DNA of 64,000 bases, taken from positions 310,001 through 374,000 of the forward strand of contig FXYJ02000001.1 of the NCBI GenBank assembly GCA_900184925.1. Direction: 5' to 3'. This document shows positions 37,169-45,647 of the stretch, piece by piece; within the stretch, counting starts at the first letter, position 1, and every line of letters begins with the position of its first letter. The notes beneath the pieces are model-generated. The model searched no databases. It saw only the letters and a list, made by a program, of their open reading frames with translations, and was not told the DNA's origin. The DNA comes from Ruminococcaceae bacterium HV4-5-B5C (lineage in GTDB: Bacteria; Bacillota; Clostridia; Oscillospirales; Acutalibacteraceae). The position numbers were made by a program, and so were the translations under genes.

Positions 37169-38270
37169 CGTGCTCGGCCTGATTTTTTCCAACCTGCATG
37201 AAGAATCCGTCCGCGAACTGACCGAAAACCGGACGATGGGTTCTGTTCCGTTTGGCGGCAGGTACTGCCTCATCGATTTCCCTCTTTCCAACATGGTGAA
37301 TTCGGGCATCAACAAGGTCGGCGTTCTCACGAAAAGCCATTACCAGTCTCTGATGGACCATCTCGGTTCCGGCAAGGCGTGGGATCTTTCGCGCAAACGC
37401 GAAGGACTTTTCCTCCTTCCGCCGTTCGAGACGGAGTTTGAGAACGGAAACAGCCGCATCGAGTCGCTTTCTTCGGTGCAGTCTTTTCTTGAGAATTCCA
37501 AAGAGGAGTATGTCCTCCTGACCGACAGCGACGTTGTCTGCAACATCGATTTCAGCGCCGTGCTGGCGTTCCATGTCGAGCACCAGTCGGATATCACGCT
37601 GGTCTGCCGCCGCGGAACGATTCCCGGGAAGCTCACGGACCCCGCCGTGTGCATTACAGGGCCGGACGGCCGTGTGAGCGATCTGCTCATTAATCCGCGG
37701 GCGGAGGGAGAATGCTGCTTCAGCATGAATATGATGCTCATCCGCCGTGAGCTGCTGATGCGCCTTGTGGCGGACTGCGTGAGCCGGAACCGCTACGATT
37801 TCAAGCGGGACCTTCTCCAGCGTAATGTCGGGTCCTACCGCGTGTTTGCTTATGAGTTCCGGGGCTTTGCAAAGGCAATCTGCTCGGGCGTTGCTTATTT
37901 TGAGGCGAATATGGCGCTGATGGAGCCGGGTGTGCGCGCCCAGCTGTTCGACCCGAGCCGCCCGATTTACACCAAGGTGCGCGACGATATGCCGGCGCGT
38001 TACGGCCTCGGGGCCAGCGTTTCCAATTCTCTCGTCGCGGACGGGTGCGTCATCGAGGGGGAAGTGCGCAACAGTGTGCTGTTCCGGGGCGTCCACGTGG
38101 GCAAAAATACGGTCGTGGAGAACTGCATCATTTTGCAGGACAGCGTCATCCGCTCCGACAGCCATTTGAATTATGTTATTGCTGATAAAAAGGTGCTGAT
38201 CAAGGACGGCCGTTCGCTTTTCGGGTTCCAGTCGTACCCGGTCTATATTGCCAAGGGCAGCGCCGTCTGA
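37155..38270 (+). CDS. glgD: GlgD, non-catalytic ADP-glucose pyrophosphorylase subunit
   Basis: A 371-residue GlgC paralogue typical of Firmicutes. It keeps [20 protein letters not shown] and the beta-helix ([12 protein letters not shown]) but the GGxGxRL catalytic loop is lost (replaced by [20 protein letters not shown]), so it is expected to be an activity-boosting partner of GlgC. The overlap with glgC supports equal expression. glgA starts 34 bases later. Confidence 0.95.
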   Translation: MRGNDVLGLIFSNLHEESVRELTENRTMGSVPFGGRYCLIDFPLSNMVNSGINKVGVLTKSHYQSLMDHLGSGKAWDLSRKREGLFLLPPFETEFENGNSRIESLSSVQSFLENSKEEYVLLTDSDVVCNIDFSAVLAFHVEHQSDITLVCRRGTIPGKLTDPAVCITGPDGRVSDLLINPRAEGECCFSMNMMLIRRELLMRLVADCVSRNRYDFKRDLLQRNVGSYRVFAYEFRGFAKAICSGVAYFEANMALMEPGVRAQLFDPSRPIYTKVRDDMPARYGLGASVSNSLVADGCVIEGEVRNSVLFRGVHVGKNTVVENCIILQDSVIRSDSHLNYVIADKKVLIKDGRSLFGFQSYPVYIAKGSAV

Positions 38271-38304
38271 CACCGGAAAATCTGAAACAGGGAGGTTAAC
38301 CGAG

Positions 38305-39732
38305 ATGAAAGTTTTATACTGTACGAGCGAAGCGGCCCCATTCGCGGCTACGGGAGGGCTCGCCGAGGTCGCGGGTTCTCTGCCGCAGGCTCTGCGCCTG
38401 AGGCTGATCGGATGCCGCGTCGTCCTGCCTCTTTATGAGGACATTCCGCAGGAGCTGCGCAGCACGATGAAATTCGTGACGAGCCTTTCCGTACCTGTCG
38501 CGTGGCGCAGACAGTATTGCGGTGTGTTTGAGGCCCACTCGGGCAACGTCATTTATTATCTGATCGACAATCAGTATTACTTTAAGCGTCACGGGCTTTA
38601 CGGCCACTACGATGACGCGGAGCGGTTCGCGTTCTTTTCCCGCGCGGTGATTGAGATGCTTCCGTATCTCGATTTCAAGCCGGACATCATTCACTGCAAC
38701 GACTGGCAGACCGCTCTTGTCCCGGTTTACTTCAGCCAGTTCTATGCGAACACAGACTGGTTTCAGGGCATCAAGACAATCCTGACGATTCACAATATTC
38801 AGTATCAGGGGAAATACGGAAAAGAGATTGTCGGGGATGTTCTCGGCTTTCCGGAGTCTGCCATGCCGGTTCTTGAGTACGGAAACTGTGTCAATCTGCT
38901 CAAGGGCGGCATTGAATGCGCCAACCGCGTTACGACGGTCAGTCCCTCTTACGCGCAGGAAATTCTCGACCCATGGTTTGCCTACGGCCTCGAGGCTATC
39001 CTGCAGGAACGAAGCTGGAAGATCAGCGGGATTCTGAACGGCATCGACGTTACGGTATACGACCCGGAAACGGATGGAGACATTTACGCCGACTATACGG
39101 CGGAAGACCTTTCCGGCAAGGGGAAGAACAAGCTGGAACTGCAGAAAAGGCTGAACCTTACGCAGAATGCCGAAGCACCGCTGATCGGCATGGTGACGAG
39201 AATGGTTGCCCAGAAGGGGCTCGACCTTGTGAAGGAATCGCTTGACAGTCTGCTTCAGGAGACGGACGCGCAGTTTGTTATCCTCGGCTCCGGTGACTGG
39301 GACTACGAGAGCTTTTTCAAGGAGCTGCAGGGCCGCTGGCCGGGCCGCGTCAGTGCGTGCTTCGGGTATATCCCAGAGCTGTCGCACAAAATCTATGCCG
39401 CAGCCGACCTTTTCCTGATGCCGTCCAAGAGCGAGCCGTGCGGTCTTGCCCAGATGATTGCACTGCGATACGGGGCGATCCCGGTCGTACGCGAGACTGG
39501 GGGCCTCAGGGATTCCATTCAGGACAGCGGCGACGGGGAAGGCAACGGATTCACTTTCCTCGACTACAGTGCGGACCGCATGCAGGAGGCGCTGCTGCGC
39601 GCACTGAAGGGTTTCCGCGACAAAGATGGGTGGCAGATTCTCATTCGCCGTGCCATGGGCTGCGATTTCAGCTGGGGGCGCTCTGCCAACGAGTATATCC
39701 GCCTTTACCGCGACCTTATTAAAAACGGCTGA
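38305..39732 (+). CDS. glgA: Glycogen synthase (ADP-glucose type)
   Basis: A 475-residue GT5 enzyme. Seen are SEAAPFAATGGLAEVAGSLP at the start, CNDWQTALVP, TIHNIQYQG, GILNGIDVTVYDP and the sugar-nucleotide region MPSKSEPCGLAQMIALRYGAIPVV. The usual Lys of the KTGGL motif is Ala (AATGGL), a variant I believe is common in related clostridia. ATG 38305 follows GGGAGG. It ends the glgBCDA operon, and a terminator follows. Confidence 0.96.
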   Translation: MKVLYCTSEAAPFAATGGLAEVAGSLPQALRLRLIGCRVVLPLYEDIPQELRSTMKFVTSLSVPVAWRRQYCGVFEAHSGNVIYYLIDNQYYFKRHGLYGHYDDAERFAFFSRAVIEMLPYLDFKPDIIHCNDWQTALVPVYFSQFYANTDWFQGIKTILTIHNIQYQGKYGKEIVGDVLGFPESAMPVLEYGNCVNLLKGGIECANRVTTVSPSYAQEILDPWFAYGLEAILQERSWKISGILNGIDVTVYDPETDGDIYADYTAEDLSGKGKNKLELQKRLNLTQNAEAPLIGMVTRMVAQKGLDLVKESLDSLLQETDAQFVILGSGDWDYESFFKELQGRWPGRVSACFGYIPELSHKIYAAADLFLMPSKSEPCGLAQMIALRYGAIPVVRETGGLRDSIQDSGDGEGNGFTFLDYSADRMQEALLRALKGFRDKDGWQILIRRAMGCDFSWGRSANEYIRLYRDLIKNG

Positions 39733-39740
39733 AGCCGACA

Positions 39741-39785
39741 AAAAGCTCCCGAAAATTCCATGCTGTGAATTTCCGGGAGCTTTCT
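39741..39785. terminator. Terminator between glgA and the XRE gene
   Basis: AAAGCTCCCG(A)AAATTC pairs with GAATTTCCGGGAGCTTT with one mismatch; A/T runs on both sides let it serve both convergent genes. Confidence 0.85.
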
Positions 39786-39829
39786 TCCGCTTTCGCGCGT
39801 ATTTGCAAACGCGCGGCGATATGCTATAA

Positions 39830-40540
39830 TCAGTTTTGGCCTTTTTTGACACCCATGCGGTTTTCGGAGCTTTGAATCAAATTGAAAAGAGAAGACGAAA
39901 ACAACGGGTATTCCTCACCGATCTTTTCCGGGGAGAGAGAAGGCGAGGAGCCTTTTGGTACGGGCTCGAGGTTTTCCACTTTTTCACCGGACAGCAGACA
40001 TGAGACATTGCTGAGCGCAATCTCCTGCGCGGCGGCGGTGCGCCCCGGGCCCTGCTTCTGTGACACGGAAAACAAACCCTGCGGGTTCTTGGAATTCGCG
40101 GAGTACAGCATGCGGAAAACCCGGTAAACCGCTAGGCTTAAGTAAGCCGAAACTTCGGTCGTCAGCGCCTTGCAGTTGAATTTCTGCAGGCAGCCGTAAA
40201 CGATGTTCAGCGAGTTGGCGATCAGTTTTTTATTCAGCACGGGGAGCATGCTTCCGCCGCCGTGCAGAATGTTTTCCTTTCCCACGGCGTCCGGTTCCGG
40301 AATGTCCTCAACCGAAATTGTTGCGCCGCTGCGGTGCGGCGTTCTGCCGAGCAGATAGTCGCACGACACGTTATAGTAGTCGGCAACCTTTACCACGAAG
40401 TCGAGCCCGCATTCGCGGATCCCCTTTTCATAATGCGAAAGAAGCGCCTGCGAAATGGATAGATCGACCGCGGCCTTTTTCTGGCTGTAGCCCCGCTCTT
40501 TCCGCAGCAGCGTTATGATCCGCCCGAAGTTGCTGTTCAT
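39830..40540 (-). CDS. XRE-family transcriptional regulator
   Basis: A 236-residue protein with an N-terminal Cro/CI helix-turn-helix (IITLLRKERGYSQKKAAVDLSISQALLSHYEKGIRECGLDFVVKVADYYNVSCDYLLGRT) — the C-terminal 165 residues are not recognised and lack membrane segments. ATG 40540 has GGAGG 6 bases upstream; the long upstream open frame is not coding. It is divergent from the histidine phosphatase gene. Its target is unknown, but direct repeats across its own promoter suggest autoregulation. Confidence 0.8.
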   Translation of the reverse strand: MNSNFGRIITLLRKERGYSQKKAAVDLSISQALLSHYEKGIRECGLDFVVKVADYYNVSCDYLLGRTPHRSGATISVEDIPEPDAVGKENILHGGGSMLPVLNKKLIANSLNIVYGCLQKFNCKALTTEVSAYLSLAVYRVFRMLYSANSKNPQGLFSVSQKQGPGRTAAAQEIALSNVSCLLSGEKVENLEPVPKGSSPSLSPEKIGEEYPLFSSSLFNLIQSSENRMGVKKGQN

Positions 40541-40572
40541 CGGCTTCCTCCCTTGTCGAATTCTGCAAGAAA

Positions 40573-40612
40573 ACGTCCTGTAAATCATACAATAGATATA
40601 ACGTCTTGTAAA
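40573..40612 (-). promoter_or_regulatory. XRE gene promoter with direct repeats
   Basis: Minus-strand promoter TTTACA (40612-40607), 17-base spacer, TATGAT (40589-40584). The 12-base repeat ACGTCYTGTAAA occurs at 40573-40584 and 40601-40612, 28 bases apart, covering the -35 and the region just after the -10. Confidence 0.55.
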
Positions 40613-40716
40613 GCCGCTATATTTCGTGCGGAACGGACGAGCTGTCCCCGTATTTTGGGCAGACGGGGCGCATTCCGGGAAAAACGCGCGGAATGATGCG
40701 CAGAGGAGGTCCTTTT

Positions 40717-41445
40717 TTGAAATCGTACACCATTCATCTGATCCGCCACGGCCTGACGGCCGGGAACGCGGAGGGCCGCTATGTGGGCAGCACGGATCTG
40801 CCTCTTTCGCCGTCGGGAGTTCGCCGGCTTGAGACGCTTGCGAAGAAGTCCCCGTACCCGAAGGCGGAGGCCTGTTTCTGCAGCCCGCTGAAACGCTGCA
40901 CTGAGACCACGCGCATTTTATATCCCGACGCGAAACCCATTCTGATTGATGGGTTTCGGGAATGTGACTTCGGGGCATGGGAAGGGAAGACCGCGAAGGA
41001 AATTGCGGCAAACGACCCGGCTTTTGCGCGCTGGATTTCCGGCGAGGGCAAGGAGGTCACGCCGCCGGGCGGGGAGAGCGGAGCCGAGTTTTTCCAGCGG
41101 ACCTGCGCGGCGTTTGAAAAAGTCGTGAAGGGCCTTATGACGTCAGGCATTACGTCCGCCGCCATCGTGGCCCACGGCGGTACGCTGATGGCCATTCTCT
41201 CCGCCTACGGCCTGCCGCGGGCGCAGTTCTACGACTGGATGACCGAGAGCGGGTGCGGTTACTCCATGCGCATTACGCCGGGGCTGTGGATGCGCTCCAT
41301 GGTCGGCGAGGTATATGCGAAAATCCCGGCGGACACGAAACAGAAAGCCGGAAACGGCGTGATGCTGATTGACCTTGCGCGCGAGGCAGCCGAACAGGCG
41401 CTCGGAAAACCGGAGAAAGAAAAAAAAGATGAGAACGGCGGTTGA
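40717..41445 (+). CDS. Histidine phosphatase superfamily protein
   Basis: A 242-residue phosphoglycerate-mutase-like phosphatase. The phosphorylated His is in HLIRHGLTAGN, followed by SPLKRCTETT, the Glu in FRECDFGAWEGKTAKEI and the second His in IVAHGGTLMAIL. CobC/alpha-ribazole phosphatase and broad-specificity phosphatases share this pattern, and the substrate cannot be told; no cobalamin genes are nearby. TTG 40717 lies 7 bases after GGAGGT, a better fit than the ATGs upstream. The leuA promoter begins inside its last codons. Confidence 0.85.
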   Translation: MKSYTIHLIRHGLTAGNAEGRYVGSTDLPLSPSGVRRLETLAKKSPYPKAEACFCSPLKRCTETTRILYPDAKPILIDGFRECDFGAWEGKTAKEIAANDPAFARWISGEGKEVTPPGGESGAEFFQRTCAAFEKVVKGLMTSGITSAAIVAHGGTLMAILSAYGLPRAQFYDWMTESGCGYSMRITPGLWMRSMVGEVYAKIPADTKQKAGNGVMLIDLAREAAEQALGKPEKEKKDENGG

Positions 41446-41470
41446 CAAATCTCTCTCCGGTGCATATAAT
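41442..41470 (+). promoter_or_regulatory. Consensus promoter of the leuA T-box leader
   Basis: TTGACA (41442-41447), 17-base spacer, TATAAT (41465-41470): perfect sigma-A consensus. The -35 overlaps the stop of the upstream phosphatase gene. Confidence 0.9.
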
Positions 41471-41483
41471 GGACTTAATTTCA

Positions 41484-41760
41484 TAATCGTCAAAGGCAAT
41501 GAAGGGAATAAGGCATTGACCGTAATGTTTCAGAGAGCCGGCGTTTGGTGCAAGACCGGTACTGCGGTTTCTGCGGATAGCTCATCCCGGAGCCGCCGTG
41601 TTCGATGCTGAGAGGCGTTAGATGCGGCCGCAGCGGCAGCGTTATTGGCCGGGGCCTTGTCTGAGGCTGCAAAGGGCTCGTTTTCGAGCCGAATTTTGGG
41701 TGGTACCGCGAAAGAAATTTCGCCCCGAATACAGTGTTTGCTGTATTCGGGGCTTTTTTT
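41484..41760 (+). ncRNA. T-box leader, probably leucine-specific
   Basis: The T-box sequence GGGTGGTACCGCG (41698-41710) is exact and is followed by a terminator stem GCCCCGAATACAG/CTGTATTCGGGGC with seven T (41722-41760). Stem I begins around AATGAAGGGAATAAGG, with the AGAGAG and GGTGCAAGACCGG elements. A CTC triplet at 41581-41583, followed by A, sits at the expected specifier position and would pair with uncharged leucyl-tRNA. Leucine starvation would then open transcription into leuA-leuB. Confidence 0.93.
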
Positions 41761-41836
41761 ATTTCCCATTCCGCCGCAGCCGGAGGCCGGGAAGCCGTTC
41801 CTTCAAAACTTTTAACAGGAAAAGGAGTGTTTTGCC

Positions 41837-43543
41837 ATGTATCAAGGCTGCAAAAAGTACATCCCGTTTCAGCCGGTGGCCCTGCCGGACCGCACCTGGC
41901 CCGACAAAGTAATCGGGAAGCCCCCCGTGTGGTGCAGCGTGGACCTGCGCGACGGGAATCAGGCTCTTGTGGACCCGATGAACCTCGAAGAAAAACTGCT
42001 GTATTTCCAGACGCTCGTCGACATCGGCTTTAAGGAGATCGAAGTCGGCTTCCCCTCCGCGTCGGAAACGGAGTACGAGATTCTCCGTACGCTGATCGAA
42101 AAGAAATTCATTCCGGACGACGTGACGGTGCAGGTTTTGGTGCAGGCGCGCGAACACCTGATCCGCAAGACGTTCGAGGCAATCCGCGGCGCGAAGAATG
42201 TCATTGTCCATTTCTACAATTCCACATCGACGCTGCAGCGCAAGGTCGTATTCAGAACCGACATGCAGGGGGTCATCGATATCGCGGTCGACGGAGCGAG
42301 GCTGATCAAGAAGCTGACGGACGAGGAAGTGGCGAAGAGCGGCGCGAATATCCGCTTCGAGTATTCTCCCGAGAGCTTTTCCGGCACCGAGATTGACAAC
42401 TCTGTCCTCATCTGCGAAAAGGTCATGGAGGTTCTGGAGCCTACGCCGGAACATAAACTGATTCTCAACCTGCCGAACACGGTCGAAATGGCGACGCCCA
42501 ACTGCTATGCCGACCAGATCGAGTATTTCTGCCGCCACATCCCGAACCGCGACAGCGTCGAGCTCAGCATCCACCCGCACAATGACCGCGGCACCGCGAC
42601 CGCCGCGACGGAGCTCGGCATTATGGCGGGCGCCGAGCGTGTCGAAGGTACGCTGTTCGGCAACGGCGAGCGCACCGGCAACGCCGACATCATGGTTGTG
42701 GCCATGAATCTGTATTCGCAGGGCGTCGACCCGGGTCTCGATTTTTCGCACATCGGCAATATCCGCCGCATGTTCGAAAAATGTACGAAGATGAAGGTGC
42801 ACGAGCGTCACCCGTACGCGGGCGACCTTGTATTCACCGCTTTCTCCGGTTCGCATCAGGATGCCATCAGCAAGGGCGAAAAATACATGAAGGAAAGCGG
42901 CACGCAGTACTGGGAGGTTCCGTATCTGCCGATCAATCCGGCGGACGTCGGGCGGCAGTATGAGCCCGTCATCCGTATTAACAGCCAGTCCGGAAAGGGC
43001 GGGGCCGCGTTCGTCATGCAGCAGAGCTTCGGCTTCGAACTGCCGAAGGCCATGCATCCCGAGTTCGGAGCCATGGTCAAGGATGCCTGCGACAGGGCAG
43101 GCCGCGAACTGCAGGCCGAAGAGGTTTATGCCATTTTCCGCGAGAATTACCTTGACGTACACGCTCCCTACAATCTGAAAAAGTACCGTCTGCACGACGC
43201 AAGCGAAGACGAGAACAACACGCAGGTGCGTTTTGAGGGAGTTTTGCGTTTCCGTCATGAGGATCACGCCGTCGAGGGTGTCGGCAACGGCCCCATCAGT
43301 GCGTTCTTCAATGCTCTCCGCGGCGTCGGCATTACAAACTACCAGTTCGTTACCTACCGCGAGAACGCCATTTCTTCCGGGGCTGATTCGAAGGCGGTCT
43401 CCTACATTCAGCTGACTGCGCCGGACGGTACTCCGGCATTCGGCGTCGGCATCGACAGCAACATCAGCCTGGCTTCCATTAAGGGAATCATCTGCGCCAT
43501 CAACCGCGCGGAGCAGAAAAAGAAGGGGGAAACAGCGGAATGA
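41837..43543 (+). CDS. leuA: 2-isopropylmalate synthase
   Basis: A 568-residue LeuA of the longer type-2 class. The catalytic start is [17 protein letters not shown], with [54 protein letters not shown] (the metal-binding HxH and the signature) and a C-terminal regulatory domain (from about residue 430) for leucine feedback. It condenses acetyl-CoA with 2-oxoisovalerate. It overlaps leuB by four bases (ATGA). leuC and leuD are not in the window. Confidence 0.95.
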   Translation: MYQGCKKYIPFQPVALPDRTWPDKVIGKPPVWCSVDLRDGNQALVDPMNLEEKLLYFQTLVDIGFKEIEVGFPSASETEYEILRTLIEKKFIPDDVTVQVLVQAREHLIRKTFEAIRGAKNVIVHFYNSTSTLQRKVVFRTDMQGVIDIAVDGARLIKKLTDEEVAKSGANIRFEYSPESFSGTEIDNSVLICEKVMEVLEPTPEHKLILNLPNTVEMATPNCYADQIEYFCRHIPNRDSVELSIHPHNDRGTATAATELGIMAGAERVEGTLFGNGERTGNADIMVVAMNLYSQGVDPGLDFSHIGNIRRMFEKCTKMKVHERHPYAGDLVFTAFSGSHQDAISKGEKYMKESGTQYWEVPYLPINPADVGRQYEPVIRINSQSGKGGAAFVMQQSFGFELPKAMHPEFGAMVKDACDRAGRELQAEEVYAIFRENYLDVHAPYNLKKYRLHDASEDENNTQVRFEGVLRFRHEDHAVEGVGNGPISAFFNALRGVGITNYQFVTYRENAISSGADSKAVSYIQLTAPDGTPAFGVGIDSNISLASIKGIICAINRAEQKKKGETAE

Positions 43544-44610
43544 AGCAGTATCAGATTGTCCTGCTGAAAGGCGACGGCATCGGGCCGGAGATTGTAACGC
43601 AGGCTGCGCTTGTGCTGAAAAAGGCGGGGGAAAAATTCGGCTTCGGTGTGAACTTTGAGGAGGCGCTGCTCGGCGGCAGCGCTATCGACGCGGCGGGAAC
43701 GCCCCTTCCGGCGGAGACCGTTGAAAAGTGCAAGGCCGCTGATTCCACGCTGCTCGGCGCGGTCGGCGGACCGAAATGGGACTCCCTGCCCGGAGAGAAA
43801 CGCCCGGAGGCGGGACTTTTGGGCATCCGCAGCGCGCTTGGGCTTTACGCGAACCTGCGCCCCTCCATGATTTTCCCACAGCTTCGCAGCGCGTCTCCGC
43901 TCAGGGATTCCGTTATCGGCGACGGCCTCAACGTGATGATCGTCCGTGAACTGACGGGCGGCATCTATTTCGGTGAGCGCGGGCGGAAAACGGTAGACGG
44001 TGCCGAGGCCGCGTACGACACCGAAATGTACTCCGTGCCGGAGATCGAGCGCATTGCGCGCGTGGGCTTCGAAACAGCCCGCGGACGCGGGAAGAAGCTC
44101 TGCAGCGTCGACAAGGCCAACGTGCTGGAGTCTTCGCGCCTGTGGCGTACCACGATCGCCCGCATCGGCAAAGAATACCCCGACGTGGAGCTTTCGAACC
44201 TCTATGTCGACAACTGCTCCATGCAGCTTGTCCGCGACCCGAAGCAGTTCGACGTGATTGTAACCTCCAATATGTTCGGCGACATTCTCTCCGACGAAGC
44301 TTCCATGATCAGCGGCTCCATCGGCATGCTTCCCTCCGCGAGCCTCGGTTCGGGCAAGGCGGGGCTCTATGAGCCGGTGCACGGCTCCGCGCCGGACATC
44401 GCCGGTACGGGCATGGCGAATCCCCTTGCGACAATTCTGTCCGCCGCCATGATGCTCCGCAGTTCGCTTGGCGAGACGGAAGCCGCCGAAGCCGTGGAAA
44501 ACGCCGTTTCCAAAGCCCTCGAAACCGTCCGCACACCCGATATCTGGACGGAGGGAACGAAGAAGGTGGGCTGTGAGGAAATGGGTGAGACCGTGCAGGG
44601 GCTGCTTTGA
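43540..44610 (+). CDS. leuB: 3-isopropylmalate dehydrogenase
   Basis: A 356-residue beta-decarboxylating dehydrogenase. Seen are [52 protein letters not shown], the metal-binding [11 protein letters not shown] and [15 protein letters not shown], and [18 protein letters not shown]. It performs the NAD-dependent third step of leucine synthesis, translationally coupled to leuA. Confidence 0.97.
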   Translation: MKQYQIVLLKGDGIGPEIVTQAALVLKKAGEKFGFGVNFEEALLGGSAIDAAGTPLPAETVEKCKAADSTLLGAVGGPKWDSLPGEKRPEAGLLGIRSALGLYANLRPSMIFPQLRSASPLRDSVIGDGLNVMIVRELTGGIYFGERGRKTVDGAEAAYDTEMYSVPEIERIARVGFETARGRGKKLCSVDKANVLESSRLWRTTIARIGKEYPDVELSNLYVDNCSMQLVRDPKQFDVIVTSNMFGDILSDEASMISGSIGMLPSASLGSGKAGLYEPVHGSAPDIAGTGMANPLATILSAAMMLRSSLGETEAAEAVENAVSKALETVRTPDIWTEGTKKVGCEEMGETVQGLL

Positions 44611-44649
44611 TTAACTCGGTTTTTTAATTATTCTCGTTATTCTCGCACC

Positions 44650-44683
44650 TGTGAGCGCCGACGGTTTTCGCCGGCGCTTTTCT
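44650..44683 (+). terminator. Terminator of leuAB
   Basis: AGCGCCG(A)CG pairs with CG(C)CGGCGCT and is followed by TTTCTTG. Confidence 0.75.
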
Positions 44684-44781
44684 TGTTTCTATAATTTGTA
44701 CCCCATAGGCATTTTACACAAATAAGTGCTGGGTATTTCTGCGTTGTTTGAGAAATTTCGTTAATTTTCGCACTTTTTATA

Positions 44782-44892
44782 TTGACATTGGAATCCCCGG
44801 GTGGAATAATGAATGTAAAGAGACATACGGTTGCGGACACAGCCCCGGGCGAAAAGCGGCACGATTTGCGCTTCTTCAGAATATAAGCCCGG
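44782..44892 (+). promoter_or_regulatory. Pilin promoter and structured leader
   Basis: Promoter TTGACA (44782-44787), 17-base spacer, AATAAT (44805-44810). The 5' leader of about 115 bases contains a long imperfect hairpin: CCGGGC (44845-44850) with GCCCGG (44887-44892) and, inside it, GAAAAGCG with CGCTTCTTC. It does not match the c-di-GMP riboswitch consensus as I know it. It may stabilise the abundant pilin mRNA or be regulatory. Confidence 0.6.
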
Positions 44893-44933
44893 AACCAAAC
44901 CCGCGCAGACACTGAGGAAAGAAGGACATACTT

Positions 44934-45452
44934 ATGGACGTGAGAACGGCACTTCGGAAAAAGGCAGAACGGGCAAAGAACAAAAAAGGTTTTACACTGG
45001 TGGAACTGGTCATCGTCATCGCGGTGCTTGCCATCATTGCGTTCATCGCGATTCCGACGGTCTCAAACGTCATCGGAAACGCAAACAGTGCGGCGGACAA
45101 TTCCAACGCGCAGGCAATTGAAATAGCCATTAAAACGGCGCAGTCCGAGGTCGCTGCAGATACCACAGCTTCGTCGTCGAAGGTTACCGATCTGAAGAAT
45201 GCGACGGCGAAGAATCTGCAAACTCTTTTATCTACATACGGCGTTGAAACTTCTAATATCGGTCTGGGTGACGGCGGAAACGGTGACAAGCTCAAGGTTT
45301 CAGGAAACCATTTTTATTATAGCAGTAAGAGCGGAAAAGTAGTAGCTGCGACCAGTACTCCCGAGATGAAAGATGGTAAGTCCGACTATATTACTTTAAG
45401 TACCGCTACTGCGTATACAATTGATGGCAGTGATAATTTGACGATTGGCTGA
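44934..45452 (+). CDS. Major type IV pilin
   Basis: A 172-residue prepilin: leader ending KNKKG, then FTLVELVIVIAVLAIIAFIAIPTVSNV, the textbook type IVa N-methylation domain with Glu at +5. The mature head is Ser/Thr/Ala-rich with a beta-strand C-terminus and no Cys pair, as in many Gram-positive pilins. It has its own promoter, a structured leader and a terminator before the assembly genes, which suits a highly expressed structural subunit. Confidence 0.92.
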   Translation: MDVRTALRKKAERAKNKKGFTLVELVIVIAVLAIIAFIAIPTVSNVIGNANSAADNSNAQAIEIAIKTAQSEVAADTTASSSKVTDLKNATAKNLQTLLSTYGVETSNIGLGDGGNGDKLKVSGNHFYYSSKSGKVVAATSTPEMKDGKSDYITLSTATAYTIDGSDNLTIG

Positions 45453-45498
45453 TTCTCGCATGTTTCTAAGTTGTTTTGTCTGTAGGCTGTTTGAAATT

Positions 45499-45525
45499 TG
45501 GCCCGCTTCGGCGGGCCTTTCTTTT
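45499..45525 (+). terminator. Terminator after the pilin gene
   Basis: GGCCCGC-TTCG-GCGGGCC followed by TTTCTTTT. Some read-through into pilM is likely because no clear promoter is seen in 45526-45647. Confidence 0.9.
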
Positions 45526-45647
45526 AATTGACACCCCGAAATTTAACCGATCCGACAGCGGTTCTATTAAAAAGCTGCAATCACAATACTAAATGAGCAA
45601 GAACGCGGGTACTGCCCGCAGAGACGAAATGCGAGGTGGCAGATCGT

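Noticed and set aside
35039..37330. Very long minus-strand open frame opposite glgB/glgC
   Set aside because: It is antisense to two certain genes and arises from GC-rich codon use; the same applies to long antisense frames opposite araB, glgA, leuA and gpmI.
44811..44933. c-di-GMP riboswitch before the pilin gene
   Set aside because: Expected in this context, but the conserved core sequences of class I and II are not seen.
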